Assembly (NCBI RefSeq): GCF_901000735.1
Contig: NC_081547.1
Location: 13,837,529 to 13,901,528, forward strand
Length of the DNA stretch: 64,000 bases
Reading direction: 5' to 3'
Origin: Corylus avellana
Taxonomy: Eukaryota > Streptophyta > Magnoliopsida > Fagales > Betulaceae
The notes beneath the pieces are model-generated. The model was not told where the DNA came from, ran no database searches, and was given only the letters and a program-made list of their open reading frames with translations. Of this stretch, positions 11,273 to 22,000 are shown piece by piece (position 1 is the first letter of the stretch; every line of letters begins with the position of its first letter). A program made the position numbers and the translations under genes.

Positions 11273-12362
11273 ATGAATTTTCCATTCGGTAATTTTTATG
11301 CTTCTTATAGTGGTAGGATTCCAAATCCTACCAACTACCCTCAAAATTTTCACCCATATGGACCATGTTCATACTGCTCCAACGCATATCATAGTTCAAG
11401 TAATTGTCCATCCTATGGACAATTTTCCAATTTTTCACATGAGCAGATGAATACCAATTTCTCCAGTCCGGGGTCTGAATCAAATTTCAATTTCTACACC
11501 CCAAACTGGAGCAACCATTCTGATTTCTCGTGGAAAGCTCATGCTAGGAGAAATTATGCTCTCCAATCCTATGAACTGCACCATCCTGAATATCTGCAGT
11601 TCAATAACCATTCTTCCATGCCTTCACCTTGCAATGACCCTCCTCAAGAATCATTAGTGCAACATTTTTCAACTGCTCATGTCGATGACTTAGAGGAGAG
11701 AGTAAACCAACTCATGGCAGCTAGGCGTGCCCATACCCAGCCACCTCACACTCTCGCACCTCATATGTGATGTTCATATGATTGTCCATTCATTAACCAT
11801 TACATGAGTGATGAGGATGATGCTAGCAAGTCTTCACATGAGCATGTTCAAACCACCACCACCACATTTGGGAGTGAGGAAGTTGTCAAGGAGACTGTTA
11901 ATGAGCCAAGTCTAGAGGATCCTTTGGAAGCATGCCTTGCTCAATTTGGAGATGATTTAGATTCGGATAAGTTACTTGAGCAGGCAGATGCAATATTGGA
12001 TCCTACTCTTGAGGTGCCAACTGAGAATGGGGAAACCACTTAGATATTATTCCTTAACTCATCTTCATTAGTAACTGAGCCTTTCATTGTGGATAACCAT
12101 GAGGAGGAGGAAAAAGAGGAGCAAGTTGAGCACATTGAGCCCCCAACAACTCCAAGTCTGTCCAATGACAAGGAAGTGAATACTGAAGCTCATTCCTTCG
12201 TCACAATCCATCTTGAGACACTCCATGAACCCCAAGCTTCATTTATTCAATGTCTCAAACAGCCTTCTTATGCCAAGATTCTCAAGGATCTATGCAAACA
12301 AGCGAGCAAATCTTGTAACTATCGTCCTAAGAAGATCCTTCTAAGCAACAAGATTGGCTACT
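11273..12362 (+). pseudogene. Gag-like protein of element C (in-frame stops, split by insertion)
   Basis: The reading frame starts at the ATG at 11273 and stays in one phase to 12362, but is broken by TGA (11768-11770) and TAG (12041-12043). A CCHC knuckle (CSYCSNAYHSSSNC) lies near residue 33. Acidic sequence (EEEEKEEQVEH) and the PSYAKILKDLC motif follow, in the same order as in B. The last codons read K-I-G-Y. The in-phase continuation I-R-W-R-N begins at 13978 on the minus strand, where a further in-frame TGA follows the basic box. The coding capacity was therefore lost independently of the insertion. Confidence 0.8.
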
Positions 12363-13354
12363 TGTTGTGCTAAATACTACCTAAATTAATAGATAATATT
12401 TAGTACGTTTTAACTCGCAATTGCACAAGATCAAAACAATAGTATAGTGCAGCAAGTACGAGGTCGATCCCACGAGGATTGTTATTTTGTTTTGAATTAA
12501 TTAAAATATCAAATTGTCACAGATTTGATATTAAGAAAAATAAAAAGATATAAAGATAAAGTAAAGGTAAAGGCAGGGCTTTGATATCCACCACTAATCA
12601 TACTTAGATAATATAACAATATGTCAATGCTTTGATCATGTTATGCATATCTAATGTTTGTCAACCTAAGGGCATGGCATATACTCCTTAAGCTATAGAT
12701 TTTCCTAAGCAACGAGTTAGGCATGGGCTTATACTTTAACTATTTTCTTTTCTAAGGGATTTAGCATGGTGTATACTAAGTTGTTCCTTAGGAAAGCATA
12801 TACTCTATGGAAATCGACAAACACACGAGGCCTAGGGCATGGGCGTATACTCCCGGTTTCCTATGTTGATTTACCCAAGAACCGTGGTGTGGATTCTTTT
12901 GTTACTTTTATTAAACCAAGGACTCGGCCATCTAAATTGATTTAACTAACTAGTCCATACCACATGCATATAATGGCCAGTCACATACATATGAGGAATT
13001 CATAAAAATAGGAATTAATCAAGTTAAATTTCCCAACATGATCACCAGAAAAGGTGCCAATATTGAAATATTAAATAAGCATAATTAGGGCTTCAATCTA
13101 GCCCTCCTAAAGAGTTAGTTACACATAATGAAAATAAAAGAAAAGAAAGGAAAAGAATAAACCCGAAACTTGAACTAGAAGAGCTCCAATTCTTCTCCTT
13201 TTAAAGTATGCCTACCCTAGAGGCTTAAGGGTCTATTTATAGGCTTTAGAAGTCTTTGACAAACTAGTAAACCTAAGAATTTCACAGGGTTTTAAAACCT
13301 ATTACAATTGAGAGTTGGAAAACCCTAACATGGAAAGAATGACAATCTGGCTGC
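12363..13354 (-). repeat. 3' LTR of element E
   Basis: On the minus strand the LTR ends AGCACAACA at 12363. It aligns along its length with 14340-15258 on the plus strand, with scattered substitutions. A TATA box (CCTATAAATAGACCC) sits near 13245-13231. Its first few hundred bases are in the N gap to the right. Together with 13983-15258 it makes the LTR pair of one element. The current inverted arrangement is best explained by a flipped contig. Confidence 0.8.
12672..12852 (-). repeat. GTATACGCCCATGCC repeat set in the LTR of E
   Basis: Five variants of GGCATGGGCGTATACT occur at intervals of roughly 35-65 bp. The counterpart in the other LTR is at about 14850-15030. The LTRs of A, B and C hold a different repeat set in a similar relative place. 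Confidence 0.6.
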
Positions 13355-13454
13355 NNNNNNNNNNNNNNNNNNNNNNNNNNNNNNNNNNNNNNNNNNNNNN
13401 NNNNNNNNNNNNNNNNNNNNNNNNNNNNNNNNNNNNNNNNNNNNNNNNNNNNNN
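13355..13454. other. Assembly gap (100 N)
   Basis: Exactly 100 N. By alignment to the LTR at 13983, at least about 360 bp of LTR should lie to the right of 13354, so the true gap is larger than shown. Confidence 0.95.
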
Positions 13455-13982
13455 CATGGTGATACGTTTAAAATATTAAGTAAGCCAATGAAAATTAAGC
13501 CACAGGTAGAGCTAACTCATGCTTAACAACAACATAGCAATTTTTTTTTTTTTTTAACAGATAAAAACAAACAAATAACACAAACAAACAAACAAACAGT
13601 CTGTTTGTCCACACCCCTAAACTTAAAGAACACATTGTCCCAATGTGACAAGAAATACAATACCGTGGGATGAGGAACCGGAGTGTGCAAAGGCTAGGGC
13701 GTCCCCCAAACTTGAACACTAAAACACCTGTCAACAGAACTAATGGCAATATTTTCTTATAGAAACAAACATCAAAAGATTAACTACTATTAGAGACAAA
13801 AAAATGAAATGACAAGAAATGAAATGACAAAAAGGAAAAGAACTCAAAAAATAAAGAGCGAAAAATAAAAAGAAAGAATACCGCACTTTCCTCAATCATT
13901 TGGGTGTCTGACCAATCCCTTCCACCCTTTCTTCTTTAAAACTTCATAGCCCTCTAGAAAGATGTTCCGCCATCTTATGTAG
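13455..13982 (-). mobile_element. 3' part of element C (end of gag and 3' non-coding region)
   Basis: Read on the minus strand it begins with CTACA (target duplication). It continues in phase with the gag of C as I-R-W-R-N and a basic box (LEGYEVLKKKGWKG), then TGA. It then shows the same non-coding landmarks as element B: AAGTTTGGGGGACGCCCTAGCC near 13710 and a GGGACAATGTG/AAGTTTAGGGGTGTGG block near 13640-13608. The match to B is clear across both coding and non-coding parts. Confidence 0.8.
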
Positions 13983-15258
13983 TGTTAAGTGCTAAAATAT
14001 TCACATTTTCAGCATTTAACTTGCATGTTTCAATCCTTTGGTTTAAATTAATTAGGTCATTTTAATTCCTTTTTGTGTTTTCCATACTTTTGTAGGCTTT
14101 TGGAAGAAAATGAAGTAAATCTGGGAGATTTGGGCTCAAAGAGAGAAAATGGAAAAAATGGGAGCCCTTGACACTGCGATCGATCACAAGTACCCGACGA
14201 TCTAGCGCAGTACTAGAAGACAAAGCATGAAGCAGGCCACGAGCGCTCGAGCGCACAACAGAAAAGGTTCGATAGCAGACCTGCGATCGAGCGCACACGG
14301 GTTGCGATCAATTGCACCCATGCGCAGGAGACACATCAAAGCTGCGGCCAGATTGTCATTCTTTCCATATTTGGGTTATCCAACTCCCAATTGTAATAGG
14401 TTTTGAAACCCTATGAAATTCCTAGGTTTACTAGTTTGTCAAGGACTTCTAAAGCCTATAAATAGACCCTTAAGCCTCTAGGGTAGGCATACTTTAAAAG
14501 GAGAAGAATTGGAGCTCTTCTAGTTCAAGTTTCGGGTTTATTTTTTTCCTTTCTTTTCTTTTATTTTTATTATGTATAACTAACTCTTTAGGAGGGCTAG
14601 ATTGAAGCCCTAATTATGCTTATTTAATATTTCAATATTGGCGCCTTTGTGATAATCATGTTGTGATATTTAACTCGATTAATTCCTGTTTTCATGAATT
14701 CCTTATATGTATGTGACTGGCCATTATATGCATGTGGTATGAACTAGTTAGTTAAATCAATTTGGATGGCCGAGTCCTAGGTTTAATAAAAGTAACAAAA
14801 GAATCCACACTACAGTTCTTGGGTTAATCAATATGGGAAACTGGGAGTATATACCCATGCCCTAGACCTCATGTGTTTGTCGATTTCCATAGAGTATAAG
14901 CTTTCCTAAGGAACAACTTAGTATACACCATGCTAAATCCCTTAGAAAAGAAAAGAGTTAGAGTATACGCCCATGCCTAACTCGTTGCTTAGGAAAATCT
15001 ATAGCTTAAGGAGTATACGCCATGCCCTTAGGTTGACAAACATTAGATATGCATAACATGATCAAAGCATTGGCATATTGTTATATTATCAAAGTATGAT
15101 TAGTGGTGGATATCAAAGCCTTGCCTTTACCTTTACTTTATCTTTATATCTTTTTATTTTTCTTAATATCAAATCTGTAACAATTTGATATTTTAATTAA
15201 TTCAAAACAAAATAGCAATCCTCATGGGATTGACCTCGTACTTACTGCACTATACTAG
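13983..15258 (+). repeat. 5' LTR of element E (3' end deleted)
   Basis: It starts TGTTAAGTGCTAAAATATTC and matches the LTR at 12363-13354. It includes a TATA box (CCTATAAATAGACCC near 14456), a GATCGAG palindrome cluster in the U3 part (14173-14330), and the GTATACGCCCATGCC repeats (14850-15030). It stops at 15258, about 80 bp before the LTR end seen in the partner copy, and the PBS is missing too. Confidence 0.8.
14173..14330. repeat. GATCGAG-type palindrome cluster, LTR of element E
   Basis: Contains ACTGCGATCGATCACA, GAGCGCTCGAGCGCAC, CTGCGATCGAGCGCAC and TTGCGATCAATTGCAC. Unlike the AT-rich surroundings, the units are GC-rich with many CpG. Confidence 0.75.
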
Positions 15259-15456
15259 TATGATTGAGCACACCTCACAGTGCGATCGATAGCACATCCA
15301 AAGAGCAGCACAATACTGCGATAATTAGAGATCTGGTTTTTTTTTTCTTTTGTTTTCTGCAGGGTCAGTTGAGTCTGCATCTTCAAAAGTTTTATTTTTA
15401 ATTTTGATTTTATTTTCCTTTTTGATTTTAATCTTTTGTTAATTTTACTTTCACAC

Positions 15457-16745
15457 ATGTGGGGTGGCACTCCGACACCCCGTAGACCATGTTCTTTATG
15501 CCATGACCCTTATCACCATGTTAGAGAATGTTTTATAATGAGACAAATTTCTAACAAAATTAATGGGTATTAGAACACATCGATCTCATGACTGGGGAAC
15601 GACAACTATTTTGATTCCTGTAACCCAACATGGAGCCAACAGTCCGATCTTTCATGGCAAGCTCAAGCTCCTAGAAATCATTCACAGTTCTCTCAATCAG
15701 CTCCACCAATACAAGATCAGCTGGCTGCCAGGCAGAGGACCTTAAATATGCTTGTAAACTCCATGACTACCCATAACATATCTCCCATTCAGCCAGCCAC
15801 GCAACTTCAGGTATATGCCATATGTTCTCAATTAGATCACACTACTGAGACCTACCCTTTGTACTCATCTGCAGATTAGGAGCAAGCCAATTATGTGGAA
15901 CAGCACACTTATCCTCCCAAGAACAATCCTTACTCCAACACTTATAATTCAGGGTGGCTCAACCACCTCAATTCCTCATGGAGTAAGAGTAGGAATATTC
16001 GGAACCCTCATGGAGTAAGAGTAGGAATATTCCCAACAAGCAGTTCAACTAGCCCAAGACCCAGAAGAGGAGGACCTGAAGAGTCTTTTACGACAATTTG
16101 TGACTTCACAACAACAATCTACGGCTGATCAAAAACAATTCAATACAAAGACTGATCAGCCATTCAAAGACTAGAAGTACAAATGGGAAAATTGACCAAG
16201 AAGCTGAGTACATTCCGCATCAAGAGGCCTCACCAATACCAAGAAGAAGAGTGTCAAAGGCAGTTGATGGAACACCCCAATGAACAATACATGAAGGAAG
16301 AGTGCACCTTCTATCATGAGCAAGCAATTACCACATTGAGGAGCGAAGAGGTGGCAGAAAATCAAGTGGAAGAGGAGAAGGAGGAGCAAGCCGAAGTTCC
16401 ACAAGAGTCACATTAGGAAAAAGAAGAGAGCACTACGATTTCTTCAACATCAGCTCTTATTCCTGAAATACCAAGAGGCCAAGAGAGAAGTCTGTTAGAG
16501 CTACCATATGAGCAAATTGAGGACATCAAGATAGAGAAGCTCCCTGAGCTTTCTTCCTACTTTATTCCAATTCATGATTCCCCACTAGATGAAAAACTGT
16601 TTGACAAAACTCAGAGTGGTCCTCCCCGATCTATAGACAATTGGAATCCTCTTGCAACAAAAAAGATTCATTCTCTTTGGTGCAAGAGAAGAAAAGATTG
16701 GTGCTTCAAGTTTAAAGAGCCACAGTCTAGCTGAAGACGTTAAAC
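15457..16745 (+). pseudogene. Gag-like protein remnant of element E
   Basis: The start ATG at 15457 gives MWGGTPTPRRP and then a CCHC knuckle (CSLCHDPYHHVREC), the same placement as in B and C. In-frame stops (near 15570 and 15586) follow. Later segments in the same phase still resemble B: a W-S-Q-Q-S-D-L-S-W-Q-A-Q-A stretch near 15640 and acidic EEEKEEQAE near 16370. A 26-bp direct duplication (CATGGAGTAAGAGTAGGAAT and following) lies at about 15978-16033. Later remnants (LPELSSYFIPIHD) fit the linker region of such elements. Not functional. Confidence 0.7.
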
Positions 16746-17519
16746 TTAGCGCTCATGGAAGGCACCCCATAGCATATCCTTTTTATTTTGTTGTTTGTTT
16801 TACTTATATTTTGTTTTTGTTTTCCTTTGTGTTTTATTTTACTTTGGTGTTTTAGTGTTTCAAGTCTTTTGTCATGTTTTTACATTCTGTTACTGCGATC
16901 GATCGCCTCCTGCGTGCGATCGAGCGCAGGTCTCCACTTGTGGTTTCATTGCATTCTATCAGTGCGATCGTGCGCACCATGTATGCGTTCGAGTGCACCT
17001 CACCCACACACACACTCCACTGCACGAGTGCGATCGAGCGCACCATGGGTGCGATCGAGCACACTTGGGCAGCAGGCCACGTGACATATTTTGGGTCACT
17101 TTCCCCCATTCCCCACATCATTTTCTTCCCTACGGCCACCACCATCATCGCATATCACACACACATCACCCCATAGTTTATTTTTTTATTTTTTTTATTT
17201 GTTTTGTGTGTTTTAAGTTAATCTTTTTTTCTTTAGTTTTGTTTCTTTTTACTTGTTTTGTGTTTTCTTATTTTGTAGGGACAAGTGTGCTTCAATTCAA
17301 GTTTGGGAGTGTGCTATGAGCCATGCTTTCCAAGACGATATCGTCCATCTCTCGGGTACACTCTTTCCTTAATTTAGACACGTTGGGGACAATGTGTAAT
17401 TTAAGTTTGGGGGTATAGGAGACACTTTACACACATTTTGTCCCAGTTTTATTTTATTTGTGAAAAATCAAAAAGAAAAAAATATATGCATGTTCATGTT
17501 TGTCTTAAATTTTGGTTGA
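16746..17519 (+). other. 3' non-coding region of element E
   Basis: It begins with GACGTTAAACTTAGCGCTCA/GGAAGGCACCCC, a block known at the 3' side of Athila- and Ogre-like internal regions. It contains a dense palindrome cluster (16894-17070) and ends with GGGGACAATGTGTAATTTAA followed by GTTTGGGGGTATAGG (about 17387-17420), close to the N gap where the 3' LTR should follow. Apparent reading frames rich in CDRAH or RSSA here are translations of the repeated motif. Confidence 0.65.
16894..17070. repeat. GATCGAG-type palindrome cluster, 3' region of element E
   Basis: At least six units: ACTGCGATCGATCGCCTC, GTGCGATCGAGCGCAG, GTGCGATCGTGCGCAC, TGCGTTCGAGTGCAC, GTGCGATCGAGCGCAC and GTGCGATCGAGCACAC. 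Confidence 0.8.
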
Positions 17520-17619
17520 NNNNNNNNNNNNNNNNNNNNNNNNNNNNNNNNNNNNNNNNNNNNNNNNNNNNNNNNNNNNNNNNNNNNNNNNNNNNNNNNN
17601 NNNNNNNNNNNNNNNNNNN
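17520..17619. other. Assembly gap (100 N)
   Basis: Exactly 100 N. It is the right boundary of the contig 13455-17519 that seems to be placed backwards. Confidence 0.95.
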
Positions 17620-18900
17620 AAGTATCACAAACCTAAATAAAAACTTTTACTTTATGTTCGTCCATTTTTGTTTAATGAATGGTCCGGCCATTACATTTGG
17701 CAAATCCTTAGTTTTTTTTTTTTTAATTATTTAAAGGTTCTTGATGACTTGCTCGACCACCTCTTAGGTTCTCCAACATATTTATTTTTATTTTAAAGTT
17801 TTTTTTAATTTGTAAATAATATTAAAAGAGAAAAAATAGAAGTGCACTAAAGACAAATACAATTTAGAATACATTTCAGTTTAGGAGATGTGACGGATGG
17901 TCAGAAGTCAAAACAATTCATTATTTACATAGAAATCAATTATATTTTAATGTGGATCTTATTATATACAACTGAATGGTGAGAGCCAAATAAAACGAAT
18001 TTTTTTTTTTTTTTTGGTTTTAATTGTCTTTTATTCAAAATAATATATAACAAATATATAATCTATTATTTTAGAGTAATGTTACAAGTCCCTTTTATAT
18101 CTTTTTAGAATCAATCTAAGAATAATGTGGTTATTAAATTCACCATTGAACTTGTAGTTGATTATTATTAAGTTTTGATCAAATGACAATTTTAATAGCT
18201 GCATTATTCTTTGAGGAATTTATGAAAAACTTATAGAATTACTCATTATCTCATACTTACCGAGTAATTATTAGGTTACATTAATTTGTTGTTGCAAATA
18301 TTTGCACAAGGGAAGGGAACCTCCAAATCCAATAGTTAAAGTCGAATAATTTTCTAAGAGAAATTTATTTTTTCTATGCAATTTTCTATGAGTGTTAATA
18401 AAGAGTTTTTGGGTATTAGAATTTACAGGTCATACATTTTATTAGGGGTGACAATTTGGAATTTTTTATTTTTTTTACATGTCCACATAAGAAAGAAATG
18501 AGAATTCAAACTAAAAATCTCAGCTTCATAAAGCGTGATCAACAGTTGATTGAGCTACTCCTTGAAGACGGTGACAATTTATATTTTTATGTTAAGTTTG
18601 TGTCATATTAAGGCATAAATATAAGACTATATAAATTAACTTTAATTTATAAATTTTATGTTAGGTTTGTGTTGCATTCAGCCTATTTAATTAAATTCGT
18701 CAAGCGCTTTAATCATAAAAAAAAAAATTGACAATTATTTATTTTGTGTGTATACTAGCCCGATCACAAAACAACCGGCTAACATACGCCGTACGTAAAG
18801 TCGGACATAGGGGTATCAAAGTGTCCATGCACCAACCGAACACAAACAAATCAATTAAAAAAAGGGGAAAAAAAAAAAAAAACATAAATTAACAATTACA
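17620..18900. other. Intergenic DNA upstream of the FHA-ATPase gene
   Basis: AT-rich with homopolymer runs. No gene, repeat family or RNA gene is recognised. Confidence 0.5.
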
Positions 18901-18905
18901 TAAAA

Positions 18906-18985
18906 ATATATAAATAATAAAGCAAAGCTCCTTATTCTATCCCCCCATCTCCCTCTCTCTCTCTCTGTCTCTCACACACACACAT
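18906..18985 (+). promoter_or_regulatory. Candidate core promoter and pyrimidine-rich 5' leader
   Basis: ATATATAAATA at 18906-18916 is a plausible TATA box. It is followed by a (CT)n tract (about 18950-18972) and (CA)n (about 18974-18983), typical of plant 5' untranslated leaders. The first coding ATG is at 19059. The transcription start is not determined. Confidence 0.4.
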
Positions 18986-19058
18986 TACATTTTGTTCAAA
19001 CACAAAGGCTAAAAAGAAGAGAGAAACAAAAAAACAAAGACGAGAGAAGTAGAGGAGG

Positions 19059-22000
19059 ATGGTTTCAACGAGGAGAAGTGGATCTCTCTCCGGTAACACC
19101 AACAACAACAGCAAGAGATCATCGTCGTCGGAAGATAAACCTCCGTCACCGAAGCGTCAAAAGGTGTTAAAAAAGGAAAAAGAAAAAGTAAAATAAAATT
19201 CAACGCCTCGATTTTTCTTTTTTGGCTGAAATCTTTGGGAGACTGAGAGTTTAGGGCTTTTTGAGTGATGGATTTGTGCGATTTCAGGTCGATAATGGCG
19301 GTACCTCGGAGAAGCCGGCGCCGGCGGGGGCCGAGAATTCCAAGGAATCGTGCACCGCTCCTGCGACGTCGGAGAACGCGCCGATCGCCGGAGACGCCGT
19401 GAGCCCGCGGAAGGGCGAGGCCGCGCCCGTGGCGACGCCGATCGCGGAGGGTGAGCGTTTCTCTCTCGCTCTCTGAAGAGTTCTTTTTTTTTTTTTTCCC
19501 TCTCTCTTTGTGCGCTTCGATTTGTGATTTTTTTTTTTAAGATTTGGGTTTGGCTTTGAAGGGGCTTCGCCGGCGGTGATGGTGGATAAGCCGAGGAGTT
19601 CTTTCTCGTCGTGGAGTAGTTATCAGAAGCGGACCAATCCGGGGACGACCTTCGAGAACTCGATGCCATGGTGCAAGCTCCTATCACAGTCTGGACAGGT
19701 TTTAGAAGCATTTCTTTTGTTAACTTGGTTTGATTTTGTAGGCTTGAGGAATAGATAAAACCCGTTTTTCTTTGTTGGGTTTGAGTTGAATTTGTTTAAT
19801 TTTTCTGTGTAGTAAGTGTGTTTTTTTCCCCCCCTCTAATATATGCCGCAGAATGCAAACGTTTCCATATCCACTGAGAACTTCGTGATTGGTTCAAGTA
19901 GGCAGTGCAATTATCCATTGAAGGATCAGAGTGTTAGTGGGAATCTATGCAGAATCAGGCACACGCAGGTATATCTTGAGCTTCAATATGATTACGCGGC
20001 CAAAAATTTGTAGGATTGAAACGAAATTGGGCATGGTTTTGCTTACAAGCGAGCACATACACGTGGTGTGACTCTGATTGTACTTGGGTGTTATTGGTTT
20101 TCTGTCTTTTTGGAGATGAACTCCTTAGAAATATGTACATGCAGTATGAGTACTCATTATTTCTGGACATGATCAGCGCGACGGCGTTGATGTAGCCGTG
20201 CTAGATATTATGGGGAGCAAGGGAACGGTGCAAGTAAATGGGACAAATGTCAAGAAGAGCGGTGGCAGCTGCGTGCTTAATTCCGGTGATGAGTTGGTGT
20301 TCGGGGCAAACCATGCTTATGTATCCTTCTCTTTAGTTTTTGGGTGGTTCTTCAATTGAGTTTTCTGCTCCCCGGTCCCTTTTTTCCCAGTCCGTGTTAT
20401 ATTCTTTCTTTCTGTTTAACTGTGAATGAGTGTCTATAACTGTGTTTGTGTATTCTTTAATCCTTATGAACATAGATCTTTCAGCATCTGATGAATGAGG
20501 CTGCAGTTAAAGGTTCAGAGGTTCAAAGTCTTGGAAAACTGCTGCACCTCGAAAGGAGGGCGGGAGATCCTTCAGCCGTGGCTGGAGCTTCAATACTGGC
20601 CTCTCTTTCTAGCATGAGACAAGATATATCACGTTGGAAGTCTCCAGCTCAGAGCATCACTAAAATGCAACAGGGTCCCGAGGTACCTACTCAATCTGTT
20701 GTTAATGATGGCACAGAAGTTGAGCTTGATGGCCTGGAATGCAACTCGGCACCAAACAGTGGGAGTGATAAAGCTGCAGAAATTGGAACAATCAACAAGA
20801 ACTCTCTTCACGATTGCAACCCGGACTCTGGCATAGAGGCAGGCAATGTAAAACTCTCTGGGGTGAATGATTTGCTAAGGCCTTTGTTCAGGATGTTAGC
20901 TCAGTCAACTAGTTGTACACTGAAATTGAGCAAAAGTATCTGTAAACAGGTTTTGGAAGAAAGAAACGATTGGATGAGGGATACGCAGCCAGCATCAACG
21001 TCGGGTATGTCTTTGCGGTGTGCAGCATTTCGAGAAGATGTTTCTGCAGGAATTATTGATGGCAGAGACATAGATGTTTCATTTGACAGCTTCTCTTACT
21101 ACTTAAGGTATAATTCTTTCATGATATGCTATGTTCATTTTTGTTCAGTATCACACTCTGGCGATTCACTTGATCTCTTCTACTTTGATATCTTTTCAAC
21201 TCCAAATTTTGTCTGTGTGCCGTGTACAGTTTAAAATACAATTCCATTTTAATTAATTCTTTATATTTTGGCTTGTTTTGCCTTCTTTCCCTTCTTTATG
21301 TAATTTAGTCTCCTCTTTTTCTTTTTTTGGGAGGAGAAAGGGAAGTGTGTGATTTGGGTTTATTTTCCTTTGTCTTATGTATGTAGGACTCATCTAATGC
21401 ATAACTTATGGCTTTGCCTTTCTTCTAATAAAAAATTATTCATAAAAAAATCTAGTGCATAACTTATGGCGTTTAATCTTGAAATGAGTCTTCTGGTTAC
21501 TAAGAAGGTAACTTTTGTAGGGCAGAATGGAATTTTCTGTTGGATCAATTCTATTGTGCTTTTCCTGTGTACCTCAAATACTTCTGAATATAATAATGTG
21601 TAAGTCATGAAAATGTAACATGACATGTTTGCTGCATTCTTCTTGGGTAATATTCTGAAAAAAAAAAAAAAAAACTCTAAATGTATTAGATCCTTCCTGA
21701 AAAGGCCTCTGTTACTCATTAGATGTTACTTATGGAAAATTCCTCTATGTCGAGTCAAACTGTTTATTTTTTGACCTTTAGTGTACGTTTTGTTGATCAA
21801 ATAATTAGTTTTAAGTTACTTATCAAAAAAAAAAAAAAAAAAAAGTTTTAAGTTCTTTTCCGATACAAGAATAAAAACAAATTTATTAACTTATAATTGG
21901 ATGGAACAGGCAATACAACCACTTTATATTGCTCTAAGGTGGCCTGGAGTCCTGATATCCTAGAGTAAATATAAAAATGATGGTGCTACTTTAACTTGTG

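Larger units (their letters stand above)
9711..12362 (+). mobile_element. LTR retrotransposon C, 5' part, interrupted by element E
   Basis: The order is a 5'-truncated LTR (9711-10751), a mutated tRNA-Asp PBS (10758-10775, TGGCGTTGTTGCTGAGGA), a leader with GATCGAG-type palindromes, and a gag-like frame from 11273. The element breaks off at 12362, where LTR sequence of element E starts after CTACT. The missing continuation of gag is at 13982-13877 on the minus strand, preceded there by CTACA, so the two parts are the flanks of one insertion. Confidence 0.8.

Noticed and set aside
12362..13982. Autointegration-type inversion of element C
   Set aside because: The borders fit, but it needs an unusual integrase event and does not explain why an N gap bounds the contig on both sides; a flipped contig explains everything with an ordinary insertion. 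Kept only as an alternative.
16795..17319. Open frames with repeated CDRAH or RSSA peptides, suggesting a repeat protein
   Set aside because: The peptide is the translation of the GCGATCGAGCGCAC-type DNA repeat; similar peptides appear in several frames and on both strands at every cluster, and there is no consistent start or family match.
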